From positions 1-5,515 of the forward strand of contig JAQSXQ010000170.1 of NCBI GenBank assembly GCA_029256565.1: a DNA stretch of 5,515 nt, in the 5' to 3' direction. The number at the start of each line of letters is the position of its first letter. Position 1 is the first letter of the stretch. Positions 1 through 4,501 of this stretch are shown piece after piece. Under the pieces are notes generated by a model. That model was not told the origin of the DNA. It was given only the letters and a program-made list of their open reading frames with translations, and ran no database searches. The translations under genes were made by a program, and so were the position numbers. The stretch is from Mycobacterium sp. (lineage in GTDB: Bacteria; Actinomycetota; Actinomycetes; Mycobacteriales; Mycobacteriaceae).

Positions 1-21
1 CTGCGTCATCGGTTCGGCCAC
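1..21 (-). CDS. Start of a divergent leftward gene (partial, first 7 codons)
   Basis: On the minus strand a GTG at 21-19 opens a frame reading M-A-E-P-M-T-Q up to the window edge; a second in-frame start, ATG, lies at 9-7. The GTG is exactly 7 nt downstream of a near-consensus minus-strand -10 box, TATGAT (34-29), as expected for a leaderless mycobacterial mRNA. Only seven codons are visible, so no product can be named. Because the shared promoter region carries a long inverted repeat, a transcription regulator (for example TetR type) controlling itself and the oxygenase operon is a reasonable guess from context, not something the coding sequence shows. Confidence 0.45.
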
Positions 22-51
22 TTGACGAATCATAGAGGGCTCTGTGATTCT
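22..51 (+). promoter_or_regulatory. Predicted promoter of the Rieske oxygenase operon
   Basis: TTGACG (22-27) matches five of six of the -35 consensus. After an 18-nt spacer comes GATTCT (46-51), which keeps the two most conserved -10 bases (A at position 2, T at position 6), and TGT just before it supplies an extended -10 TGn element. Seven nt further downstream is the ATG at 59, so the transcript would be leaderless. The weak first base of the -10 box lowers certainty. Confidence 0.5.
27..50. promoter_or_regulatory. Operator-like 24-bp inverted repeat
   Basis: The left arm GAATCATAGAG (27-37) and the right arm CTCTGTGATTC (40-50) are reverse complements at 10 of 11 positions (mismatch at 33/44), with a 2-bp GG centre. 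The repeat covers the -10 box of the leftward promoter and nearly all of the -10 box of the rightward one, so a dimeric protein bound here would block both. Size and symmetry suit a TetR-type or similar helix-turn-helix repressor. It does not resemble the KstR-type half-sites I know (AAC..GTT core). The binding protein is inferred, not seen. Confidence 0.7.
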
Positions 52-57
52 TGTCGA
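29..57 (-). promoter_or_regulatory. Predicted sigma-A promoter of the divergent leftward gene
   Basis: Reading the minus strand, TCGACA (57-52) matches five of six positions of the TTGACA -35 box. It is followed by a 17-nt spacer and TATGAT (34-29), five of six of TATAAT. The predicted start of transcription, 7 nt further on, coincides with the GTG at 21. This is the best promoter match in the window. It overlaps the rightward promoter almost completely, so the two are unlikely to be occupied by polymerase together. Confidence 0.6.
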
Positions 58-58
58 C

Positions 59-1081
59 ATGGCCAAACCGCCGCTCTCGATGAAGCCGACCGGCTGGTTC
101 CAGGTCGCGTGGTCGGATCAGGTCGAGGTCGGCGCCGTGCACGCGATGAAGTACTTCGACACCGAGATGGTCGCGTGGCGCTCGGAGTCCGGCCGCGTCA
201 CCGTCATGAACGCCTACTGCGAACACCTGGGTGCGCACCTCGGCTTCGGCGGCCACGTCGTCGGCGAGGTGATCCAATGCCCGTTCCACGGCTGGCAGTG
301 GAACGACGAGGGCCGCAACGTCTGCATCCCGTATGAGCCCAGACCCAACCGCGGACGCCGGATGCGCACCTACCCCGTCGCCGAGCGCAACGAGGCCATC
401 TACGTCTGGCACGACGTCGAGGGCCGCGAGCCGTTCTTCGACGCACCCGACGTGTTCGCCAGCTTCGCCGACGGCAGCAGCGCCGCCGACTACTACCCGC
501 AGCAGCGCCTGTATCGCGAAGCGCTGGAGATGCATCCGCAGTACGTGCTCGAGAACGGCGTCGACTTCGCGCACTTCAAGTACGTGCACGAGACGCCCAT
601 CGTGCCGGTGTTCACCCGCCACGACTTCGCCGAACCCGTCTCCTACGTCGACTTCACGATCACCTTCGAGGGCGACGAGGACCAGAGCATCGACGACGTG
701 CGCAGCGGCGTCGAGGCGATCAACGGCGGGCTCGGCATCGCGGTCACCAAGAGCTGGGGGATGGTCGACAACCGCACCATCTCGGCGATCACCCCGGTCG
801 ACGACCGCACCTCCGACGTCCGGTTCATGGTCTACATCGGGCGCACGCCCGGAAAGGACAGTCCGCGCCACGAGACGAAGGCCGTCGACTTCGGCAACGA
901 GGTCATCCGGCAGTTCGCCCAGGACGTTCACATCTGGAGCCACCAACGCTATTCGGATCCGCCCGCGCTCTCCACGTCCGAGTACGAGGGCTTCACCTCG
1001 ATTCGCAAGTGGGCCATGCAGTTCTATCCCGACGGCCGCGGCGGCAACGCCGCAGACCTAGCCACCGATCAGAAGGGCTGA
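59..1081 (+). CDS. KshA-like Rieske [2Fe-2S] non-haem iron oxygenase, terminal component
   Basis: This is the terminal oxygenase of a Rieske-type mono- or dioxygenase, a cytoplasmic enzyme that uses O2 and electrons from a separate reductase to hydroxylate an organic substrate. Numbered from ATG 59 (340 aa), the N-terminal Rieske domain has C54-x-H56 and C74-x2-H77 as [2Fe-2S] ligands (CEHLG and CPFHGW). The catalytic domain has N166, D169, H172 and H177, with D289 in QDVHIW as the probable third iron ligand. The pattern fits 3-ketosteroid 9-alpha-hydroxylase oxygenase (KshA) and relatives, although KshA is somewhat longer (about 380 aa), so a steroid is only one possible substrate. A GTG at 44 would add five residues and has AGAGGG upstream, but that purine run is part of the inverted repeat; the leaderless promoter and the MAKPPLSMKPTGWF N-terminus favour ATG 59. 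It is followed 6 nt later by the Rossmann enzyme, so probably one operon. No ferredoxin or reductase gene is in the window. Confidence 0.9.
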   Translation: MAKPPLSMKPTGWFQVAWSDQVEVGAVHAMKYFDTEMVAWRSESGRVTVMNAYCEHLGAHLGFGGHVVGEVIQCPFHGWQWNDEGRNVCIPYEPRPNRGRRMRTYPVAERNEAIYVWHDVEGREPFFDAPDVFASFADGSSAADYYPQQRLYREALEMHPQYVLENGVDFAHFKYVHETPIVPVFTRHDFAEPVSYVDFTITFEGDEDQSIDDVRSGVEAINGGLGIAVTKSWGMVDNRTISAITPVDDRTSDVRFMVYIGRTPGKDSPRHETKAVDFGNEVIRQFAQDVHIWSHQRYSDPPALSTSEYEGFTSIRKWAMQFYPDGRGGNAADLATDQKG

Positions 1082-1087
1082 CCGCCA

Positions 1088-2170
1088 GTGACCACGAAAC
1101 CAGTTCGCGTCTTCCAGGTGGCGACGGGCAACGTCGGCTCCGAGATGATCAAGCGCATCCGGCACCGAAGCGACATCGAACTCGTCGGATTGCATTGCTA
1201 CACACCGGAGAAGGTCGGCCGCGACGCCGGTGAGATCGTCGGCGTCGAGCCGCTGGGCGTGACCGCCACCGGCACCGTCGAGGAGATCATCGCCGCCAAG
1301 CCCGACGTGCTGACCTTCCACGGCGTGTTCCCCGACGAGGACCTCTACGTGCAGGTGCTCGAAGCCGGGATCAACGTCGTCACCACCGCCGACTGGATCA
1401 CCGGCTGGCACCGCGACGCGAACCACCCCCATCCGTCGGGCAAGCCGGTCAGCCAACTGCTGCGCGAAGCGTGTGAGAAGGGCGGATCGACGTTCTATGG
1501 CACCGGCATGAACCCGGGCGTCAACCAGATCCTCGGCGTGGTCTGCTCGGCCGACGTCGCCGAGATCGAGAACGTCACGACCATCGAGTCCGTCGACGTG
1601 TCGTGTCACCACAGCAGGGACACGTGGATCGAGGTCGGCTACGGCCAACCCGTCGACGACCCGGCGATCCCTGGCAAGCTCGAGAAGTACACCCGCGTCT
1701 TCGCCGACAGCGTGCTGATGATGGCGGACTGCTTCGGCCTCGAACTCGACGAGGTGAAGTTCAGCTACGAACTCGGCGCGTGCACGAAGGACGTCGACCT
1801 CGGTTGGTACCAGCTGCCGAAGGGTTCGCTGGGCGGCAACTACCTGAAGTACCAGGGCATGGTCGACGGCGTGCCGCGCGTCGAAACCCACCTCGAGTGG
1901 CAGATGACCCCGCACACCGACCCCAGCTGGGACATCAAGGGCTGCTACATCACGCAGATCAAGGGCGACCCGTGCATCTACAACAAGCACATGATCTTCC
2001 CGAAACCCGGTGTGGACCTGTCGGATCCGGCGAACTTCGCCTCGATCGGCATGACGGTGACCGGCCTGCCCGCGCTCAACGCGCTCGCCTCGGTGGTGGC
2101 TGCGCCGCCCGGACTGCTCACCAGCGCCGACCTCCCGCTGCGCGGATTCGCGGGACGCTTCGTCACGTAG
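1088..2170 (+). CDS. Dihydrodipicolinate reductase/diaminopentanoate dehydrogenase-like NAD(P)-dependent enzyme
   Basis: A 360-aa cytoplasmic Rossmann-fold oxidoreductase. The N-terminus VRVFQVATGNVGSEMIKRI (residues 6-24) is a beta-alpha-beta nucleotide-binding start with G14-N-V-G17. Residues 30-100 follow the DapB/DAP-dehydrogenase pattern: strand ELVGLHCY, segment PDVLTFHG, then AGINVVTTADW. GTGMNPGVNQ (138-147) resembles the conserved GTG-x-NPG segment of the 2,4-diaminopentanoate dehydrogenase-like family. The C-terminal half (about 155-345) would form the substrate and dimerisation domain. Actinobacteria carry many paralogues annotated as dihydrodipicolinate reductase or amine dehydrogenase, mostly with unknown substrates. 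It is unlikely to be the lysine-pathway DapB, which is about 245-270 aa and usually sits with other lysine genes. The GTG start is preceded by AGAAGG (1071-1076) with an 11-nt spacer, and no promoter is visible, so it is probably co-transcribed and translated from the oxygenase mRNA. It would oxidise or reduce a product of that pathway (inference). Confidence 0.82.
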   Translation: MTTKPVRVFQVATGNVGSEMIKRIRHRSDIELVGLHCYTPEKVGRDAGEIVGVEPLGVTATGTVEEIIAAKPDVLTFHGVFPDEDLYVQVLEAGINVVTTADWITGWHRDANHPHPSGKPVSQLLREACEKGGSTFYGTGMNPGVNQILGVVCSADVAEIENVTTIESVDVSCHHSRDTWIEVGYGQPVDDPAIPGKLEKYTRVFADSVLMMADCFGLELDEVKFSYELGACTKDVDLGWYQLPKGSLGGNYLKYQGMVDGVPRVETHLEWQMTPHTDPSWDIKGCYITQIKGDPCIYNKHMIFPKPGVDLSDPANFASIGMTVTGLPALNALASVVAAPPGLLTSADLPLRGFAGRFVT

Positions 2171-2181
2171 CCGCTGCCCGG

Positions 2182-2193
2182 CCGCCGCGGCGG
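2182..2193. repeat. 12-bp perfect GC palindrome upstream of the LLM oxidoreductase
   Basis: CCGCCGCGGCGG is its own reverse complement and lies in the 42-bp gap between the Rossmann enzyme and the LLM gene, 6 bp before the predicted -10 box, in the -35/spacer zone. It could be an operator half or part of a weak RNA hairpin, but all-GC palindromes arise easily at this base composition and no T-tract follows. Confidence 0.35.
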
Positions 2194-2199
2194 GGTGCC

Positions 2200-2205
2200 T
2201 AGCAT
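2200..2205 (+). promoter_or_regulatory. Predicted leaderless -10 box (TAGCAT) of the LLM oxidoreductase gene
   Basis: TAGCAT fits the mycobacterial TANNNT -10 pattern and is followed after 7 nt (2206-2212) by GTG at 2213, the expected distance from the -10 box to a transcription start that is also the start codon. No convincing -35 box was seen. The site suggests that this gene can be transcribed separately from the two upstream genes. Confidence 0.5.
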
Positions 2206-2212
2206 CGTGGGG

Positions 2213-3133
2213 GTGACCGACTCACCGAGCAGTTCGCTTCGTCCGCCCGTCGACTTTCCCAGCCGCATCGGCGTGTGGTGGGCCAGTGAGACCTGGGCGA
2301 TGCCCGACGCCATCGAGGTGGCCCAGGAGATCGAATCGCTGGGCTTCGGTTCGCTGTTCATCCCCGAGGTCACCGGCAAGGAGTGCCTGACCCAGTCGAT
2401 GGCCTTCCTCAGTTCCACCGAGCGACTGGTGGTCGGCACCGGCATCGCCAACATCCACGTGCGCATCCCGTCGGCGGCCGAGACCGGTGCCCGCACGATC
2501 AGCTCGCTGTTCCCCCGCCGGTTCATGCTCGGCCTCGGCGTCAGCCACGCCCCGCTCGTCGAGCACGGCATGGGCGGCACCTACTCCAAGCCGCTGGCCA
2601 CGATGCGCGACTACCTCGAGAAGATGGCGGCGGTCCCCGAGGTCATCGAGCCCGGCTCCGGCCGGCCGGTGCGGCTGCTGGCCGCGCTCGGACCGAAGAT
2701 GATCGAGCTGTCCGGCACGCACGCCGACGGCGCACACCCCTACCTGGTCCTGCCCGAGCAGACGCGCGTCACCCGCGACATCCTCGGCCCGGACAAGTGG
2801 ATCGTCTCCGAGCAGGCCGTCACCGTCGGCGGGTCGCCGGAGGAGCAGCTGCAGTGGGCGCACCAGCACCTCAACGTCTACAGCGGCCTGCCCAACTACC
2901 GGAACTCGTGGCTGAGGCAGGGCTTCGACGAGTCCGACCTGGTGCACGGCGGCTCCGACAAGCTCGCGAAGGCGATCGTCGGGATGGGTTCGGTGCCCGC
3001 CGCGGCCGCGTCGGTGAAGGCGCACCTCGACGCCGGCGCCGACCACGTCGTGCTGCAGGTGCTCGGCGACAACCCGATGATGGATCCGCGGCCCGCGCTG
3101 CGGGAACTGGCCTCCGAGCTGGACCTGGTCTAG
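2213..3133 (+). CDS. LLM-class (luciferase-like) flavin/F420-dependent oxidoreductase
   Basis: A 306-aa TIM-barrel oxidoreductase of the bacterial luciferase-like family, which uses F420 or FMN to reduce, oxidise or monooxygenate small molecules in the cytoplasm. Family features: the first-barrel-strand region RIGVWWASETW (18-28), the helix-strand unit LGFGSLFIPE (43-52), RLVVGTGIANI (71-81), RRFMLGLGVSHAPLVE (102-117) at the cofactor pocket, and LLAALGPKMIELSGTHADGAHPYLV (155-179), typical of the F420-type subfamily. The C-terminal HLDAGADHVVLQVL (271-284) is the final strand common to these proteins. It resembles the short mycobacterial group typified by MSMEG_4141 (from memory). In-frame GTGs at 2195 and 2207 would give 312 or 308 residues, but TAGCAT with a 7-nt spacer points to 2213 and no clear Shine-Dalgarno supports the others. 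It lies 42 nt after the upstream operon on the same strand, so read-through is possible. Substrate unknown. Confidence 0.87.
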   Translation: MTDSPSSSLRPPVDFPSRIGVWWASETWAMPDAIEVAQEIESLGFGSLFIPEVTGKECLTQSMAFLSSTERLVVGTGIANIHVRIPSAAETGARTISSLFPRRFMLGLGVSHAPLVEHGMGGTYSKPLATMRDYLEKMAAVPEVIEPGSGRPVRLLAALGPKMIELSGTHADGAHPYLVLPEQTRVTRDILGPDKWIVSEQAVTVGGSPEEQLQWAHQHLNVYSGLPNYRNSWLRQGFDESDLVHGGSDKLAKAIVGMGSVPAAAASVKAHLDAGADHVVLQVLGDNPMMDPRPALRELASELDLV

Positions 3134-3136
3134 ACC
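3127..3136. repeat. 10-bp palindrome over the convergent gene ends
   Basis: GGTCTAGACC is a perfect palindrome containing the stop codon of the LLM gene (TAG, 3131-3133). It ends one base before the opposing DedA stop (3140-3138), and the two stops are only 4 bp apart. A nearby GCCGG-GGG-CCGGC hairpin (3150-3162) lies inside the DedA 3' end. Neither has a T-tract, so neither can be called an intrinsic terminator; they are the only symmetric elements here that could mark transcript ends. Confidence 0.3.
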
Positions 3137-3137
3137 T

Positions 3138-3836
3138 CTAGGCCGCCTCGCCGGGGGCCGGCTCGCCGGGCAGCGCGCCCTTGCGGCGGGCCTCGCGGCG
3201 TCGCTTGTACCACTCGATGAAGATCGGGAGCACCGAGAGCAGCACGATCCCGATGAAGATCGGCTCGAGCAGCTTCTGGACGATCTCGAAGCTGCCCAGC
3301 CAGAAGCCGAGCAGCACGAGCCCGACGCCCCAGATCACCGCGCCGAGGATGTTCCAGAACGCGAACGCCCCGTAGTTCATCCGCGCGGCGCCTGCCGTGA
3401 TGGGCGCCAAAGTCCGCACGATCGGGACGAAACGGGCAAGGACGATGGCGAATGGACCGCGCTGCTCGAAGAACAGGTGCGCCTCGTCGAGGTACTTCTG
3501 CTTGAGGAAGCGGGCGTTGGGCTTGAACATCGACGTTCCGATGCTGCGGCCGATCCAGTAGCCGACCTGGCCGCCGAGGATCGCGGCCAGCGGGATGAAC
3601 ACCAGCAACTGCCACAGCTGGAAGTTCGTCTCCGCGGCGGCACCCTGGGCGGCGTGACCCGCAGCCAGCATCCCCGCCACGAACAGCAGCGAGTCGCCGG
3701 GCAGGATCGGGAACAGCACGCCGGATTCGACGAAGACCACGACCAGGATGCCGACCAGCGCCCACGCGCCGAAGTACCCGATGAGGTTGAGCGGATCCAT
3801 GTAGTCCGGCATCAACGCCAGCGTGGTGGTGGTCAT
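3138..3836 (-). CDS. DedA-family (VTT/SNARE-associated) membrane protein
   Basis: A 232-aa polytopic cytoplasmic-membrane protein. DedA proteins are half-helical-hairpin transporters or scramblases; characterised members recycle undecaprenyl phosphate or move phospholipids and affect proton-motive-force homeostasis. Hydrophobic segments lie at about 18-36, 38-60, 75-96, 128-150, 157-182 and 190-208. The signature FVESGVLFPILPGD (35-48) holds the conserved acidic residues E37 and D48, and ARFVPIVRTLAPITAG (134-149) holds the paired arginines R135 and R141, spaced six apart like those essential in E. coli YqjA/YghB. The C-terminus is a basic, probably cytosolic tail (KRRREARRKG, 211-220) and then a Pro/Gly/Ala-rich end. 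The ATG at 3836 has no Shine-Dalgarno but lies 8 nt after a TATCTT box; Met9 is a less likely alternative start. The gene is convergent with the LLM gene and divergent from the lipoprotein gene. The substrate of this member is unknown. Confidence 0.92.
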   Translation of the reverse strand: MTTTTLALMPDYMDPLNLIGYFGAWALVGILVVVFVESGVLFPILPGDSLLFVAGMLAAGHAAQGAAAETNFQLWQLLVFIPLAAILGGQVGYWIGRSIGTSMFKPNARFLKQKYLDEAHLFFEQRGPFAIVLARFVPIVRTLAPITAGAARMNYGAFAFWNILGAVIWGVGLVLLGFWLGSFEIVQKLLEPIFIGIVLLSVLPIFIEWYKRRREARRKGALPGEPAPGEAA

Positions 3837-3844
3837 GGCAGACC

Positions 3845-3850
3845 AAGATA
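3845..3850 (-). promoter_or_regulatory. Predicted -10 box (TATCTT) of the DedA gene
   Basis: On the minus strand TATCTT (3850-3845) fits TANNNT and precedes the DedA ATG by 8 nt (3844-3837), consistent with a leaderless or almost leaderless mRNA. Only a weak -35 candidate was seen (TTCGGG, 3875-3870, 19-nt spacer). Confidence 0.45.
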
Positions 3851-3876
3851 CCGGCGGCGGATGAGCAGACCCGAAA

Positions 3877-3889
3877 CGCGCAGGGCGCG
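3877..3889. repeat. Short inverted repeat in the DedA/lipoprotein divergent region
   Basis: CGCGC (3877-3881) and GCGCG (3885-3889) flank AGG, a perfect 5-bp-arm inverted repeat near the middle of the 106-bp region (3837-3942) between the two divergent genes. It could be a minor regulatory site, but arms made only of G and C are weak evidence at this base composition. Confidence 0.25.
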
Positions 3890-3907
3890 ACGTAGGGAAA
3901 CACCCGA

Positions 3908-3935
3908 TTCAACGGGCTCTCCAAGCCCATAGCGT
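3908..3935 (+). promoter_or_regulatory. Predicted leaderless promoter of the lipoprotein gene
   Basis: TAGCGT (3930-3935) fits TANNNT and is followed after exactly 7 nt by the ATG at 3943. TTCAAC (3908-3913) is a partial -35 match (three of six) with a 16-nt spacer. No Shine-Dalgarno precedes the ATG, which favours leaderless translation. Confidence 0.5.
3914..3928. repeat. Inverted repeat in the lipoprotein promoter spacer
   Basis: GGGCT (3914-3918) and AGCCC (3924-3928) form a perfect inverted repeat around CTCCA, filling the interval between the -35-like and -10 boxes. That position suits a repressor or activator site. It lies upstream of the predicted transcript start, so it would act as DNA and not as an mRNA hairpin. 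Confidence 0.4.
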
Positions 3936-3942
3936 CGTCACC

Positions 3943-4467
3943 ATGAACGCCGTCACCACCGTGCTCGTCGCCGTCGCACTCATCGCGGGAGCCGGGTGCG
4001 GCTCATCGGAGTCGGCTCCGACGTCGGGCAGTGCGAGTCCTGCGCCCGCATCGGCCGAAGCAGGTCAGGCCGAGGACTCCGCGGTCGACGCCTGCGGGTT
4101 GGTCTCGAACGAGGAAGTGGGGGCGCTGATCGGCGTCACCGTCGACGGGGCGCCCAGCGGTGCCGGTGGGCGGTCGGCCTGCACGTGGGAGAACCCCGAC
4201 ACCTACGAGTCGGTGACCGTCGACATAGGCGCGCCGGGCACCGCGTCGGACGACACACTGCCACCGCTGGGCGAGCCGGGGTTCCCGGAGGTGGAGAGCA
4301 CGCCCGGGCCGAACGGGACGCGACTCGTGGCGGGCGCGGTCGAGTTCGCTGCTGGGAACCGCTACAACTCGGTCCACGTGGCGACACCGGTGACCATGAG
4401 CCCCGACCAGTCCATCGCCGCGGCCAACGACCTCGTCGCCAAGATCACGCCCCTCATCCCGTCGTGA
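3943..4467 (+). CDS. Small secreted lipoprotein, DUF3558-like
   Basis: A 174-aa exported protein. A hydrophobic signal segment (residues 4-17) is followed by AGAG-C19, a permissive lipobox, so the mature protein is probably lipid-anchored at C19 on the outer face of the membrane. The n-region lacks Lys and Arg and the -3 residue is Gly rather than Leu, which is atypical, so simple secretion is an alternative. A Ser/Ala/Pro-rich linker (20-47) leads to a globular domain starting DACGLVSNEEVGALIG (49-64), with C80 in SACTW. The arrangement C-G-L-V/L, a short helix ending in the LIG motif, then C-x-W is characteristic of DUF3558 lipoproteins of mycobacteria and relatives (LprB/LprC-like). C51 and C80 are the only other cysteines and could form a disulphide. 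Function is unknown. It is divergent from dedA, and the alcohol dehydrogenase starts 34 nt downstream. Confidence 0.82.
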   Translation: MNAVTTVLVAVALIAGAGCGSSESAPTSGSASPAPASAEAGQAEDSAVDACGLVSNEEVGALIGVTVDGAPSGAGGRSACTWENPDTYESVTVDIGAPGTASDDTLPPLGEPGFPEVESTPGPNGTRLVAGAVEFAAGNRYNSVHVATPVTMSPDQSIAAANDLVAKITPLIPS

Positions 4468-4489
4468 CCCGCCACCTCCTGATTTCTCC

Positions 4490-4495
4490 TAGGCT
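4490..4495 (+). promoter_or_regulatory. Predicted leaderless -10 box (TAGGCT) of the alcohol dehydrogenase gene
   Basis: TAGGCT fits TANNNT and lies 6 nt before the ATG at 4502, in the 34-bp gap after the lipoprotein gene. A possible -35 (GTGACC, 4464-4469, four of six) overlaps the lipoprotein stop codon, but its 20-nt spacer is too long to trust. No Shine-Dalgarno is seen before the ATG. Confidence 0.48.
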
Positions 4496-4501
4496 CGGTT
4501 C

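Noticed and set aside
44..58. Upstream GTG start for the Rieske oxygenase with AGAGGG (34-39) as ribosome site
   Set aside because: The purine run is part of the inverted repeat and its spacing is only 4 nt. The promoter elements put the transcript start at 59, and the N-terminus from ATG 59 reads like the conserved family start. Kept as an alternative only.
333..1061. Long plus-strand frame inside the oxygenase gene
   Set aside because: The translation is a Ser/Thr/Arg/Pro-rich out-of-frame reading of the Rieske gene with no motifs.
1058..1990. 310-codon open frame on the minus strand opposite the Rossmann enzyme
   Set aside because: It lies wholly opposite strong coding sequence, and its translation is rich in Val, Asp, Arg, His and Leu without recognisable motifs, a typical high-GC antisense shadow.
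2182..2193. GC palindrome as a terminator for the oxygenase operon
   Set aside because: A hairpin would need a loop of about 2 nt in the perfect form, and no T-run follows. Listed only as a palindrome.
2222..3046. 274-codon minus-strand frame opposite the LLM oxidoreductase
   Set aside because: Arg/Gly/Asp-rich composition, no domain, and the opposite frame carries clear LLM motifs.
3150..3162. GCCGG-GGG-CCGGC hairpin as a terminator for the LLM gene
   Set aside because: No T-tract on either strand, it lies within codons of dedA, and such GC hairpins are common at this base composition.
3477..3932. 151-codon plus-strand frame across dedA and the divergent intergenic region
   Set aside because: It is mostly antisense to a clear DedA protein, its translation is Arg/Glu/Gln-rich, and it has no plausible start signal.
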